Source: Shimia sagamensis | Lineage (GTDB): Bacteria; Pseudomonadota; Alphaproteobacteria; Rhodobacterales; Rhodobacteraceae | Reading direction: 5' to 3' | Length of the DNA: 64,000 nt | Assembly (NCBI RefSeq): GCF_900182745.1 | Contig: NZ_FXTY01000004.1 | Span: 310,001-374,000 of the forward strand | Shown here: positions 52,836 to 61,192 of the stretch, piece after piece | Position numbering within the stretch: the first letter of the stretch is position 1 | How the letters are laid out: the number at the start of each line of letters is the position of its first letter | Translations under genes and position numbers: made by a program | The notes under the pieces: generated by a model | Database searches by the model: none | Told to the model about the DNA's origin: nothing | The model's input: the letters and a program-made list of their open reading frames with translations, nothing else

Positions 52836-54449
52836 ATGACAATTCCAACCCCTTTAGAGGGTGACTACGACTACATCATAGTTGGGGCGGGGACCGCTGG
52901 ATGTGTGCTGGCAAACCGCTTGACAGAAGATCCCAAAACCCGGGTTCTTTTGTTGGAGGCAGGCAAGTCGGACAATTACCATTGGGTGCACATCCCGGTT
53001 GGCTATTTGTATTGCATCGGCAACCCGCGCACCGACTGGATGATGAAAACCGCCAATGAGTCTGGCTTGAATGGGCGGGCGCTGGTCTATCCACGTGGCA
53101 AGGTGTTGGGCGGCTGTTCCTCAGTGAACGGCATGATTTACATGCGCGGGCAGGCTGCGGATTATGACCACTGGCGGCAATTGGGAAATGCCGGTTGGTC
53201 GTGGGATGACGTCTTGCCGTATTTTCGAAAATCGGAAGATCACCATGCCGGTGAGAACGCGTTGCATGGGGCGGGCGGCGAATGGAAAGTGTCCAAACAA
53301 CGCTTGGGCTGGGAGATCCTTGAGGCGGTTCAGGAGGGCGCGCGCGAATTTGGCATCGCGCCACGCGCTGACTTCAACGATGGGAACAACGAGGGCAGCG
53401 GCCTGTTTGAAGTGAACCAGAAAGGCGGGGTCCGCTGGAACACGTCCAAAGCGTTTTTGCGTCCGGCCATGAAGCGGCCCAATCTGCGTGTGATTACTGA
53501 AGCACATACCGATCATGTGGTGCTTGAGGGCACGCGGGTCACGGGCGTGCATTTCACCCACAGGGGGCAGAAAACATTGGCCAAAGCCAGTGCGGAAGTT
53601 TTGCTTGCCGCAGGGGCGATCAACTCTCCCAAAATTCTGGAACTGTCGGGTATTGGGCGCGTGGACGTGCTGAAAGAACACGGCATTGATGTACAACACA
53701 TGAGTGCGGGTGTTGGCGAAAACCTGCAGGATCACTTGCAAATTCGCACTGTGTTTAAGGTCAAAAACGCCAAAACGCTGAACACCATGGCAAATTCAAT
53801 CATAGGCAAAGCGCGGATCGGGTTGCAGTATATGTTCACCCAGTCGGGGCCGATGTCGATGGCTCCCAGTCAATTTGGCATGTTCACCAAGTCAGATCCT
53901 GCGATGGCGACGCCTGATCTGGAGTACCATGTGCAACCCTTGTCCACCGACAAATTGGGAGACCCATTGCATCCCTATCCGGCCATCACTGTGTCTGTCT
54001 GTAACTTGCGGCCAGAGAGTGTTGGCAGTTGCCATATCTCGACTTCGGACCGGCAGGTTCAACCAGACATTCAGTTGAATTACTTGTCTGCTGCCAAAGA
54101 CCGGCAAGTGGCCCTGACGTCTGTGAAGCAGGTGCGCGAGATTATGACGGCCACCGCCCTTGCACCTCACGCGCCTGAAGAGATGCTCCCGGGAGCTGAG
54201 GTGGAAAGTGATGACGCGCTACTTTCTGCCATTGGCGATATTGCCACCACAATTTTTCACCCGGTTGGAACCTGCAAAATGGGCACGGACGATGCCGCTG
54301 TAGTGGGGCCGGACTTGCGGGTGAGAGGGCTTGAAGGTCTGCGCGTGGTCGATGCCTCTATCATGCCGAAAATTGTGTCCGGCAACACGGCCTCACCTGT
54401 GATCATGATCGCAGAAAAGGCCGCCGACCTTATCCGGGAGGCCCATTAG
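52836..54449 (+). CDS. GMC-family FAD oxidoreductase
   Basis: A 537-residue glucose-methanol-choline oxidoreductase. FAD motif IIVGAGTAGCVLANRL (about 15-30), LVYPRGKVLGGCSSVNGMIYMRGQ (GMC signature 1), LLAAGAINSPKILELSGIG (signature 2), and the C-terminal FHPVGTCKMG with the catalytic His and GNTASPVIMIAEKAADLI. No signal peptide is seen, so it is probably cytosolic or membrane-associated. It would oxidise an alcohol group of the pathway compound or a side product. Confidence 0.92.
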   Translation: MTIPTPLEGDYDYIIVGAGTAGCVLANRLTEDPKTRVLLLEAGKSDNYHWVHIPVGYLYCIGNPRTDWMMKTANESGLNGRALVYPRGKVLGGCSSVNGMIYMRGQAADYDHWRQLGNAGWSWDDVLPYFRKSEDHHAGENALHGAGGEWKVSKQRLGWEILEAVQEGAREFGIAPRADFNDGNNEGSGLFEVNQKGGVRWNTSKAFLRPAMKRPNLRVITEAHTDHVVLEGTRVTGVHFTHRGQKTLAKASAEVLLAAGAINSPKILELSGIGRVDVLKEHGIDVQHMSAGVGENLQDHLQIRTVFKVKNAKTLNTMANSIIGKARIGLQYMFTQSGPMSMAPSQFGMFTKSDPAMATPDLEYHVQPLSTDKLGDPLHPYPAITVSVCNLRPESVGSCHISTSDRQVQPDIQLNYLSAAKDRQVALTSVKQVREIMTATALAPHAPEEMLPGAEVESDDALLSAIGDIATTIFHPVGTCKMGTDDAAVVGPDLRVRGLEGLRVVDASIMPKIVSGNTASPVIMIAEKAADLIREAH

Positions 54450-54740
54450 ATGACTGTATTTGTCGTTGTTGCCGAAGTGGAGGCTGGTGATGGTCATGAG
54501 GAGGCCATGGCGGCTGAGCTTAAGCTGTTGACCGCGGCGTCACGCGCAGAGGCTGGATGTGTGCAATACAGTCTTTGCGAAGAAGAGGGCGCAACTGGAC
54601 AGTGGTTGATCTACGAGGTGTGGCAGTCAGAAATGCATTGGCGGCAGCACTTAGAGACTGATGCGTTTCGGGCATTTAAGTTTGATGTTGTGCCCAGCAT
54701 TGGGCGCTTGTCTGCTCGAAAGTTTCGGCCTGTTCGTTAG
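54450..54740 (+). CDS. Antibiotic-biosynthesis-monooxygenase domain protein (LsrG/YgiN-like)
   Basis: A 96-residue ABM-fold protein: VFVVVAEVEAGDGHEEAMAAELKLLTAASRAEAGCVQYSLCEE followed by WLIYEVWQSEMHWRQHLET. Its start follows the GMC stop directly. ABM proteins are cofactor-free monooxygenases or isomerases; LsrG isomerises phospho-AI-2. It closes the operon. A terminator for the convergent prs gene follows at about 100 bp. Confidence 0.85.
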   Translation: MTVFVVVAEVEAGDGHEEAMAAELKLLTAASRAEAGCVQYSLCEEEGATGQWLIYEVWQSEMHWRQHLETDAFRAFKFDVVPSIGRLSARKFRPVR

Positions 54741-54840
54741 GGAGTATCTGGTACCCAAACGGGCGATAGAAAGTACAGGTATGGTCATGGTCTGCTTGTC
54801 ACTGATCGCCGTCACTCGGAGGTGCTCGAGATACTCACAG

Positions 54841-54870
54841 AAAAAGCCCCGACGTTTTCGCCGGGGCTTT
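54841..54870 (-). terminator. Bidirectional terminator between the operon and prs
   Basis: AGCCCCG (54845-54851) pairs with its inverted copy CGGGGCT (54862-54868). On the minus strand the stem is followed by TTTTT, after prs. On the plus strand only a weak TTTCT follows, so it may also end the catabolic operon. Confidence 0.82.
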
Positions 54871-54900
54871 CTCGTATCGTTAGAGCGGTTGACCCTCCGA

Positions 54901-55917
54901 TCAGGTCTTGAACAGACCTTCGTAAGCTGGCTCCAGCGTCTCGGTTTCAAACAGCGAGCTCACGGACGTGCCGTTGGCGGTGTTCAGGATCGCCTGAGCA
55001 AACATCGGGGCGGTGGGCACGATGCGGATGTTGCTGGCGCCCTTTACGGCCTCGGTGGGCTCGATGCTGTCGGTGATCACCAGCGACTTCATCACCGAGT
55101 TGGTGATGCGCTCAATCGCCGGGCCGGACAACACACCGTGGGAGATATAGCTGTGCACCTCGGTGGCGCCATGCTCGATCAGCACTTCGGCGGCTTTACA
55201 CAGCGTGCCGGCAGTGTCGCAGATGTCGTCCACGATGATACATTTTTTGCCTGCGACGTTGCCGATCACGGTCATCTCGGCAATTTCGCCCGGTTTCTCG
55301 CGCCGTTTGTCGACGATGGCCAGGGGGGCGTTGATACGTTTCGCCAATTCGCGTGCGCGGGCCACACCACCCACATCCGGGGAGATGATCATCACGTCGT
55401 CCAGCTGATCTTTGAACTGCGCTTTGATGTCGAGCGCAAACACCGGGGAGGCGTAAAGGTTGTCGACCGGGATGTCGAAGAAGCCTTGGATTTGGGCAGC
55501 GTGCAGATCCATGGTCAGGATGCGCTCGATGCCAGCCTCAACCATCATGTTGGCGACCAGCTTGGCGGTGATGGGTGTGCGGGCCTTGGTGCGACGATCC
55601 TGACGGGCGTAGCCGAAGTAGGGGATCACGGCGGTGATGCGGCTGGCCGAGGAGCGGCGCAGGGCGTCGGACATGATCAGCAGTTCCATCAGGTTGTCGT
55701 TTGCCGGATTGGAGGTCGACTGGATGATGAACATGTCTTCGCCGCGCACGTTGTCGTAGACTTCGACAAAGATTTCGGCGTCGTTGAAACGCTCGACACG
55801 GGCGTCGATCAGGTTGACGTTGCTGCCCCGGTGCATCGACATGCGCCGCGCGATGGCGCTGGCAAGCGGTTTGTTGGCATTGCCAGTGATCAGTTTTGGT
55901 TCAAGAATGGTGGCCAT
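54901..55917 (-). CDS. prs: Ribose-phosphate pyrophosphokinase
   Basis: A 338-residue PRPP synthetase. ATP/ribose motifs: [19 protein letters not shown], the catalytic [11 protein letters not shown] (Lys/His region) and the PRPP loop [14 protein letters not shown]. It makes PRPP from ribose-5-phosphate and ATP. Convergent with the catabolic operon; divergent from the isomerase gene at 56025. Confidence 0.96.
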   Translation of the reverse strand: MATILEPKLITGNANKPLASAIARRMSMHRGSNVNLIDARVERFNDAEIFVEVYDNVRGEDMFIIQSTSNPANDNLMELLIMSDALRRSSASRITAVIPYFGYARQDRRTKARTPITAKLVANMMVEAGIERILTMDLHAAQIQGFFDIPVDNLYASPVFALDIKAQFKDQLDDVMIISPDVGGVARARELAKRINAPLAIVDKRREKPGEIAEMTVIGNVAGKKCIIVDDICDTAGTLCKAAEVLIEHGATEVHSYISHGVLSGPAIERITNSVMKSLVITDSIEPTEAVKGASNIRIVPTAPMFAQAILNTANGTSVSSLFETETLEPAYEGLFKT

Positions 55918-56024
55918 AGCGCGGTAATCCCCAGGTGGCTTTGGTGACAGATTCGTGACGTTGCACTCGCCTTAACATGGCCCTAACGTCCCGCAAAGCG
56001 ACGTGCGTGCTATGGGAGGCAAAA

Positions 56025-56624
56025 ATGGCCACGATCACCTACTATTTCTCAACAATTTCTCCGTATTCCTATTTGGCAGGCACACGGTTGGAACAGATCG
56101 CGGCCAAACACGGCGCGGAGATCGTTTATAAGCCGCTCGATATTGTGGCGCTGTTTGGCCGCACCGGGGGCACGCCACCGAAAGAACGTCACGTCAGCCG
56201 GCAGGAATACCGCGCGCAGGAAATGCAGCGGCAGGCTAAGAAGCTGGGCATGGACTTCAATCTGAACCCGGCACATTGGCCGACCAATATGGCGCCATCC
56301 TCTTATGCCTTCATTGCGGCGGCAAATTCCGGTGGTGGCGACTTGGGTGCTTTGGCGCATGGGTTTTTGCGGGCGTGCTGGGCTGAGGAGAAAGACATCG
56401 CACAGGATGATGTGATCCGCGCCTGTTTGACTGAGGCCGGGTTTGATCCGTCGCTGGCGGACAGCGGCTTGTTGGTTGGAGCGGAGACCTATGCCCGCAA
56501 TCTGGATGAAGCGGTGGAAGCGGGGGCCTTTGGTGCGCCGTTTTATGTGACGGACGATGGGGCGCGGTTCTGGGGGCAGGACCGGTTGGACGATTTGGAC
56601 GCGCATTTAGCGGGTGAGTTGTAA
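56025..56624 (+). CDS. 2-hydroxychromene-2-carboxylate isomerase family protein
   Basis: A 199-residue kappa-class GST/DsbA-fold protein starting TITYYFSTISPYSYLAGTRLEQIAAKHG, with the glutathione-site Ser in STISPYSYL, then VYKPLDIVALFGRTGG and the C-terminal GAFGAPFYVTDDGARFWGQDRLDDLDAHL. Family members isomerise hydroxychromene carboxylate in naphthalene degradation, but no other such genes are near, so the substrate is open. The ATG at 56025 follows GGGAGGCAAAA. Confidence 0.88.
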   Translation: MATITYYFSTISPYSYLAGTRLEQIAAKHGAEIVYKPLDIVALFGRTGGTPPKERHVSRQEYRAQEMQRQAKKLGMDFNLNPAHWPTNMAPSSYAFIAAANSGGGDLGALAHGFLRACWAEEKDIAQDDVIRACLTEAGFDPSLADSGLLVGAETYARNLDEAVEAGAFGAPFYVTDDGARFWGQDRLDDLDAHLAGEL

Positions 56625-56640
56625 GGACACTTCAAGAGCT

Positions 56641-57447
56641 ATGGCACTGGACACCAGAAAGACGCCTGACATGCATTGGCGTGTGTTGGGGCAGGGGCCG
56701 CGTGCGGCTTTGGCGCTGCATTGCAACCTTGGGCATTCGGGTGCCTTTCGCGGCATTGGCGCGGCGCTGGACGATCTGTTGACGATTGAGGCACCAGACA
56801 TGCCGGGCCATGGGCGCAGTGCGGAGTATGTGCCGGGTACGTTGACCGGCCAGACCATGTTGGATGCGATATTGGCGCGTCTGGACGGCCCGGTGGATGT
56901 GATTGGGCATTCCTATGGCGGGCTGCTGGGGCTGCAGTTGGCGATTGAGCGGCCGGATCTGGTGCGCTCATTGTCGTTGTTTGAGCCAGTTATGATGCTG
57001 GCGGCCAAGGCGGCTGCGCCGGAGGCCGTGGCCAAGAATGATGCGCATATGGGGCAGGTGTTTGCCCTCAATGACGCTGGTGATCCGGAAGCGGCGGTAC
57101 GCATGTTTGTGGAGGAGTGGGGGAACGGGACGTCTTGGGAAGCGTTGCCGGAAGAGACCCGCGCGACCTTCACGCGGCAGGTGCCGTTTGTGGTGGCCTC
57201 TCAGCAGGATGTGCTGGAAGACATTGGCACCATCATGCCGCGATTGGGCGAGATTGCCGTGCCGGTGGTGGTGATGGACGGGGCGGAGAGCCCTGCGATT
57301 ATGAAGCCGGTTTGTGATGGCGTTGCAGGCGCGGTGCAGAACGGGCGGCGGGTGACCGTGGCCGGTGCGGGGCATATGGGCGCGATCACCCATGCGGATG
57401 TGCTGGCGGCTGAGGTGCGGCGGATGGTTGAGAGTACGCTGGACTAG
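56641..57447 (+). CDS. Alpha/beta-fold hydrolase
   Basis: A 268-residue serine hydrolase with the nucleophile elbow GHSYGGLLG (Ser about 92), oxyanion region LHCNLGHSG and catalytic His in GAGHMGAITH. The acid is probably in the VVMDGAESP strand. Family members include esterases, haloperoxidases and C-C hydrolases. It follows the isomerase gene by 16 bp, suggesting co-transcription; substrate unknown. Confidence 0.88.
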   Translation: MALDTRKTPDMHWRVLGQGPRAALALHCNLGHSGAFRGIGAALDDLLTIEAPDMPGHGRSAEYVPGTLTGQTMLDAILARLDGPVDVIGHSYGGLLGLQLAIERPDLVRSLSLFEPVMMLAAKAAAPEAVAKNDAHMGQVFALNDAGDPEAAVRMFVEEWGNGTSWEALPEETRATFTRQVPFVVASQQDVLEDIGTIMPRLGEIAVPVVVMDGAESPAIMKPVCDGVAGAVQNGRRVTVAGAGHMGAITHADVLAAEVRRMVESTLD

Positions 57448-57531
57448 GTTGTCGGGCATCAATCGGTGCCGTTGCAGCGATCAGTTGAATTCATCGGGGA
57501 AAGCTGTCGGTCTGGGGGATTTGGCGCTTTG

Positions 57532-57927
57532 CTATTGCGTGCGTTTCCTTACTCGTTTTGTAAGCGCAATCGCAATTGCCAACCAAAAACCGGAACGCAG
57601 ACTCATGGCACCGATTGTGCGCCATTCAAATGCGGTTCCATTAAGGGCCATTGCAATCAGTATGGTGAATATCAAAAAGGTGCCAATCCCTATCACCCAT
57701 GAGGCTCGAAGCCCCCAAGTCGTCGAAAAAACGAGCGCAAATGCGCCAAGGATATAGGCGAAGCCGGCCAGAAAATTGAACCAAAGAACCAATGGAACAG
57801 CGTCCCCGGCCGCAGCTTTGGCGGCGGAATTACCAAAAAGAACCATACCTCCAGAAAAAACGGTCAGGGCACCAAAAAGCGCTGCAACTATTGCCGTAGG
57901 ACGAACCCATTTTGGAATTTCGGACAT
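57532..57927 (-). CDS. Small four-helix membrane protein, unknown function
   Basis: A 131-residue protein with about four TM helices (about 10-32, 48-66, 72-92, 105-125). Start at the ATG at 57925-57927 (MSEIPKWVRPTA); an ATG at 57960 is possible. Ends in a basic TKRVRKRTQ tail, predicting a cytoplasmic C-terminus. No family recognised. It is convergent with the hydrolase gene. Confidence 0.6.
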   Translation of the reverse strand: MSEIPKWVRPTAIVAALFGALTVFSGGMVLFGNSAAKAAAGDAVPLVLWFNFLAGFAYILGAFALVFSTTWGLRASWVIGIGTFLIFTILIAMALNGTAFEWRTIGAMSLRSGFWLAIAIALTKRVRKRTQ

Positions 57928-58332
57928 CGCACACCCCCGATAAATGCCGTCGATTGACATAACGTTTCGAGTCTAGCCCACTTCAGGGCTACTAACTTGA
58001 CTGAAATCAATGGCCTGGCTGTTTGGGTCGTTTCTCCAAAAACAAAAGGGGCTGGTGAGAAATTTCTCACCACAATATTGTTGAAAAGAATGTACTGGAT
58101 TGAAGAACCGAGTGCTTCGCCCCCCGACAAAAGCACTTGCGGCACTTTCTCAAACTGATCCAGTTTGTGATTTTGGCTCCACCAGCCTCTTCCGTTGGCA
58201 GGACTGGAGAGGCTCTTCTAAAACGAATGTTTGGCTTGATCAGTTCTGAGCAACGGTCGCCACAAACCGACTTGATATTTAGTACAGGACTTGTCAGCTC
58301 TGGGTTGTGATAAATTCACGAGGGCATTTGTC
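57928..58332. other. Intergenic stretch with a decayed gene fragment and a hairpin
   Basis: The 405-bp gap holds an inverted repeat AGTGCTT/AAGCACT (58111-58117 and 58131-58137) without a T-run and the gene fragment listed at 58145-58188. Nothing else is supportable. Confidence 0.5.
58145..58188 (-). pseudogene. Decayed partial copy of the small gene at 59423-59641
   Basis: Bases 58145-58185 match 59461-59501 ungapped with 33 of 41 identities on the same strand. In the matching frame the fragment reads WWSQNHKLDQFEK, against WWIQTHELDHFEK in the intact gene (9 of 13 residues). The remaining parts of the gene are not found, so it is a fragment left by an old duplication or transfer. Confidence 0.55.
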
Positions 58333-59415
58333 ATGCGAAAACTGTTTGTTTGGTCTATCCTCACGTTGATGTTGGGTGTCTTTGCCCTTGTCACTGTGCC
58401 GCGAGTTTGGAACCCTTCACCGGAGACACAAACCGCACATAGTTTTGCGGATTTCGACAGCTCCCAGATTGGAGCGCTTTGGCCTGCGCCGGGGCCGGAT
58501 GATCGCAAGCGGGCGCGTATGATCTTGTATAAAGGCGATGTCATTTTTGCCGACGGTCCTACTGATCTGATCATGAACACCCATTCGATGCGCAAATCCA
58601 TCATGAGCCTGATGTATGGCATTGCGGTGGATAAGGGGCTGATTGACCTAAACAAAACACTGGCGGAGTTGGGAATTGATGAAACCATTCCCCTCACAGC
58701 GCAGGAAAAAACCGCGACCATACGGGATTTGTTGATGTTCCGGTCGGGGGTGTTTTTGCCTGCCGCCGGGGAACATGACGCGCAGATCACGGATCGGCCG
58801 CAGCGGGACAGTTACAAACCCGGCGCGTACTTCTTTGCCAACAATTTTGATGCCAACGCGCTTGGCACGATCTTTGTGCAGGAAACCGGCTATGAAATTG
58901 GGGCGTTCATGGACGCGTTCCTGGCGAAGCCGTTGGGGATGCAGGATTTTCAGGCAGAGAATGTGATTATGGGCGACCCGTGGTTTATGCCCAGCACAGA
59001 TACGCAACACCCGCATTATCACACCTATATGAGCGCACGGGATTTTGCGCGGATTGGCGTGATGGTGGCGCAGGAAGGCGTCTGGCGGGGGCAGCAAGTT
59101 GTGCCGGAAAGCTGGATCGCGCTCTCAACCGCGCCGCATAGTGATCTGCGCGACAATCATATTGGCTACGGGCAATACAGCCATGCGGGGTATCTTTGGT
59201 GGATAAAAGACGCGGATGGCACGGTGTGGACCGACGGCTACGGTGAGCACTTTATGATGGTTGATGCGGCGCGGGATTTGGTGCTGATTGAGCGAAATTA
59301 CACCGGCAACTCTTATCTCAGCACCGGACTTTGGATGTTTGTGTACGGAAACCGCTCGCAATCTCTAAACGGAATGCGCGCGGCTTATAAGTGGTTGGTT
59401 CAAGAGAGGCTTTGA
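58333..59415 (+). CDS. Beta-lactamase-fold serine hydrolase with a substituted tyrosine motif
   Basis: A 360-residue class C beta-lactamase/esterase-like protein. An N-terminal hydrophobic segment (about 5-22) anchors or exports it. The SxxK motif is HSMRKS with Ser85 and Lys88. The usual YxN (commonly FYYNNWDFNALG in this family) reads FFANNFDANALG, with Ala169 in place of the Tyr. The third motif region HAGYLWWIKD is present. It may be an esterase, amidase or inactive binding protein; it is not evidence of antibiotic resistance. The ATG at 58333 follows a weak GAGGGCATTTGTC. Confidence 0.82.
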   Translation: MRKLFVWSILTLMLGVFALVTVPRVWNPSPETQTAHSFADFDSSQIGALWPAPGPDDRKRARMILYKGDVIFADGPTDLIMNTHSMRKSIMSLMYGIAVDKGLIDLNKTLAELGIDETIPLTAQEKTATIRDLLMFRSGVFLPAAGEHDAQITDRPQRDSYKPGAYFFANNFDANALGTIFVQETGYEIGAFMDAFLAKPLGMQDFQAENVIMGDPWFMPSTDTQHPHYHTYMSARDFARIGVMVAQEGVWRGQQVVPESWIALSTAPHSDLRDNHIGYGQYSHAGYLWWIKDADGTVWTDGYGEHFMMVDAARDLVLIERNYTGNSYLSTGLWMFVYGNRSQSLNGMRAAYKWLVQERL

Positions 59416-59422
59416 GCGGTTC

Positions 59423-59641
59423 TTATGCGCCGGACAGGATCATATCCCGCACCTTTACAGCTTTCTCAAAGTGGTCCAGCTCATGGGTTTGGATCCACCA
59501 GGTGGCGGCCTCCATCAGCAGCTCCGGGTTGTCGTTCTTGTTGGCAAAGAAGGCATAGAAGGACAGGCCGACGGTCTCACCTTTCTTGGTGATCTTGTCG
59601 TTGCAAATCTGAACTGCTTTGGCGCGTAGGCTGTCTCTCAC
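59423..59641 (-). CDS. Small conserved-type protein, 72 aa
   Basis: A 72-residue charged alpha-helical protein: MRDSLRAKAVQICNDKITKK, GLSFYAFFANKNDNPELLMEAATWWIQTHELDHFEKAVKVRDM. No domain recognised with certainty. The stop lies 8 bp from the end of the hydrolase gene on the other strand, and it starts 4 bp after the threonine aldolase stop, so it is probably in that operon. A decayed copy lies about 1.3 kb away. Confidence 0.72.
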   Translation of the reverse strand: MRDSLRAKAVQICNDKITKKGETVGLSFYAFFANKNDNPELLMEAATWWIQTHELDHFEKAVKVRDMILSGA

Positions 59642-59645
59642 CGGA

Positions 59646-60695
59646 TTATTTCCCTGCGGCCAGATCGAGGAATTGGTCGATCACCTCTTTGTTGAGCGAC
59701 CAGTCACAGACCAAACGCGCGGTGACCATCTCGGCGTCGTCACCCTCTAGAGTGCCGTCCCAGAGGTGGTAGACCGCGCCGGCGTCCAGCAGGCGTTTGT
59801 GGGTGGCGCGGGGCAGGGCGACAAACATCATGTTGGCCTGTGGCGGGTATTTGAAGGTGGCCCCAAGTGCGCGTAGGCCGCCAGCGAGATGGGCGGCGTT
59901 GGCGTTGGCTTTGGTGGCGGCTTCGATCCAGACGTCGTCTTGCAGGTAGCCGAGCATTTGCGCGGAAAGGTAGCGGTGTTTGGAGAACAGGTGGCCGCCA
60001 CGTTTGCGGCGCAGTTCGAACTCCCAGGCGTGTTTGGGATCAAAGAAGATCACCGCTTCGACCCCCATACAGCCGTTTTTAGTCCCGCCAAAGCTGACCG
60101 CGTCGACACCGGCTTTCCAGGTCATTTCGGCAGGGGTGCAGCCAAGCGCGACCATGGCGTTGGTGAAGCGCGCGCCGTCCAGATGCACGGGCAGGTCGTA
60201 GGATTTGGCCACATCACACAGCGCGGTGAGTTCGGCGAGGGTGTAGACGGTGCCGTATTCGGTGACCTGCGTGATCGACACAGGGCCACGTTGCGGGCCG
60301 TGCACGCCGCGGGTCTCTTCGACCTCGATGGCGGCGCGCAGTGATGCTGGCGTCATCTTGTCGACGTCTTTGTCCGCCGCCAGTGTGAGTTTGGCACCGC
60401 CAGTGTAAAACTCGGGCGCATTGCACTCGTCCTTGTGGATATGCGCCACTTCTGTACAGAAGATGGTTTGCCAAGGATCACAAAGGGTTGCAAGCGCAAG
60501 TGAATTTGCCGTGGTGCCGGTGGAGACCAAATAAACGGCTGCCTCGGGAGCTTCAAAAATCTTGCGGATTTTGGCGGTGACTTGGGTCATTTCCACGTCG
60601 TCGCCATAGCCCATGGCGTAGCCGTCGTTGGCTTCGGTAATGGCGGCGAGGACCTCGGGCAGCGCGGCGCCGGAGTTGTCAGAGGCAAAGTGCAT
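59646..60695 (-). CDS. ltaE: Low-specificity threonine aldolase / beta-eliminating lyase
   Basis: A 349-residue fold-type I PLP enzyme. It starts MHFASDNSGAALPEVLAAI; the PLP-lysine lies in SFGGTKNGCMG, and the histidine/Asp pair in LPVHLDGARFTNAM. It cleaves threonine or allo-threonine to glycine and acetaldehyde. The frame extends to 60728, but the ATG at 60693-60695 overlaps the ycgN stop by one base. It forms an operon with ribF and ycgN. Confidence 0.88.
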   Translation of the reverse strand: MHFASDNSGAALPEVLAAITEANDGYAMGYGDDVEMTQVTAKIRKIFEAPEAAVYLVSTGTTANSLALATLCDPWQTIFCTEVAHIHKDECNAPEFYTGGAKLTLAADKDVDKMTPASLRAAIEVEETRGVHGPQRGPVSITQVTEYGTVYTLAELTALCDVAKSYDLPVHLDGARFTNAMVALGCTPAEMTWKAGVDAVSFGGTKNGCMGVEAVIFFDPKHAWEFELRRKRGGHLFSKHRYLSAQMLGYLQDDVWIEAATKANANAAHLAGGLRALGATFKYPPQANMMFVALPRATHKRLLDAGAVYHLWDGTLEGDDAEMVTARLVCDWSLNKEVIDQFLDLAAGK

Positions 60696-61192
60696 TAGGA
60701 GGGCTCCTCGATGATAAAGTCTTCCCACTGCTCCAGCGGGGTTTCGAATTCGGATACGGTTTGGTGCTGCACAGAGACACCCGCGTCGTGCACCGTATCT
60801 GGCGTGCCGGAGATCAACGGGTGCCAGTCATAAAGCGGCTTCTTTTCCCACAACAGGCGATACGCGCAGGTTTGCGGCATCCAATAGGCGTGCTCGTGGA
60901 TGTTTTGCGGGGTCATCACAATGCATTCCGGCACAAATTGATGGCGGATGTCGTATTGCACACAGCGGCAGGTCTCATCGTCCAGCAGCCGGCAGGCAAC
61001 GCGGGTCAGGGCGACTTCGCCGGTGTCCTCGTCCTCGAGCTTGTTGAGGCAGCATTTGCCGCAGCCATCACAAAGCGCCTCCCACTCTTTGTCGTTGAGG
61101 GAGGTCAGCGGCTTCTTTTCCCAGAAGCGTTTGGCGAGGCCGTGGCGCTCGATGGGATCGCTGGGGGCTTTTAGAAAAGGGGGGCGTGTCAT
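60695..61192 (-). CDS. YcgN/UPF0260-type cysteine-cluster protein
   Basis: A 165-residue protein with the N-terminal PFW-like segment FWEKKPLTSLNDKEWEALCDGCGKCCLNKLED, three cysteines in CDGCGKCC plus CRLLDDETCRCVQY and PECIVM. These cysteines suggest metal or Fe-S binding. The function of the family is unknown. Coupled to ribF by an ATGA overlap and to ltaE by one base. Confidence 0.88.
   Translation of the reverse strand: MTRPPFLKAPSDPIERHGLAKRFWEKKPLTSLNDKEWEALCDGCGKCCLNKLEDEDTGEVALTRVACRLLDDETCRCVQYDIRHQFVPECIVMTPQNIHEHAYWMPQTCAYRLLWEKKPLYDWHPLISGTPDTVHDAGVSVQHQTVSEFETPLEQWEDFIIEEPS

Noticed and set aside
54661-55947. Long plus-strand open frame of 428 codons
   Set aside because: It is antisense to prs, whose motifs are complete; the translation is rich in Gly, His and Asp with no family likeness.
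58111-58137. AGTGCTT/AAGCACT hairpin as a terminator
   Set aside because: There is no T-run on either strand and no gene end at the right distance.
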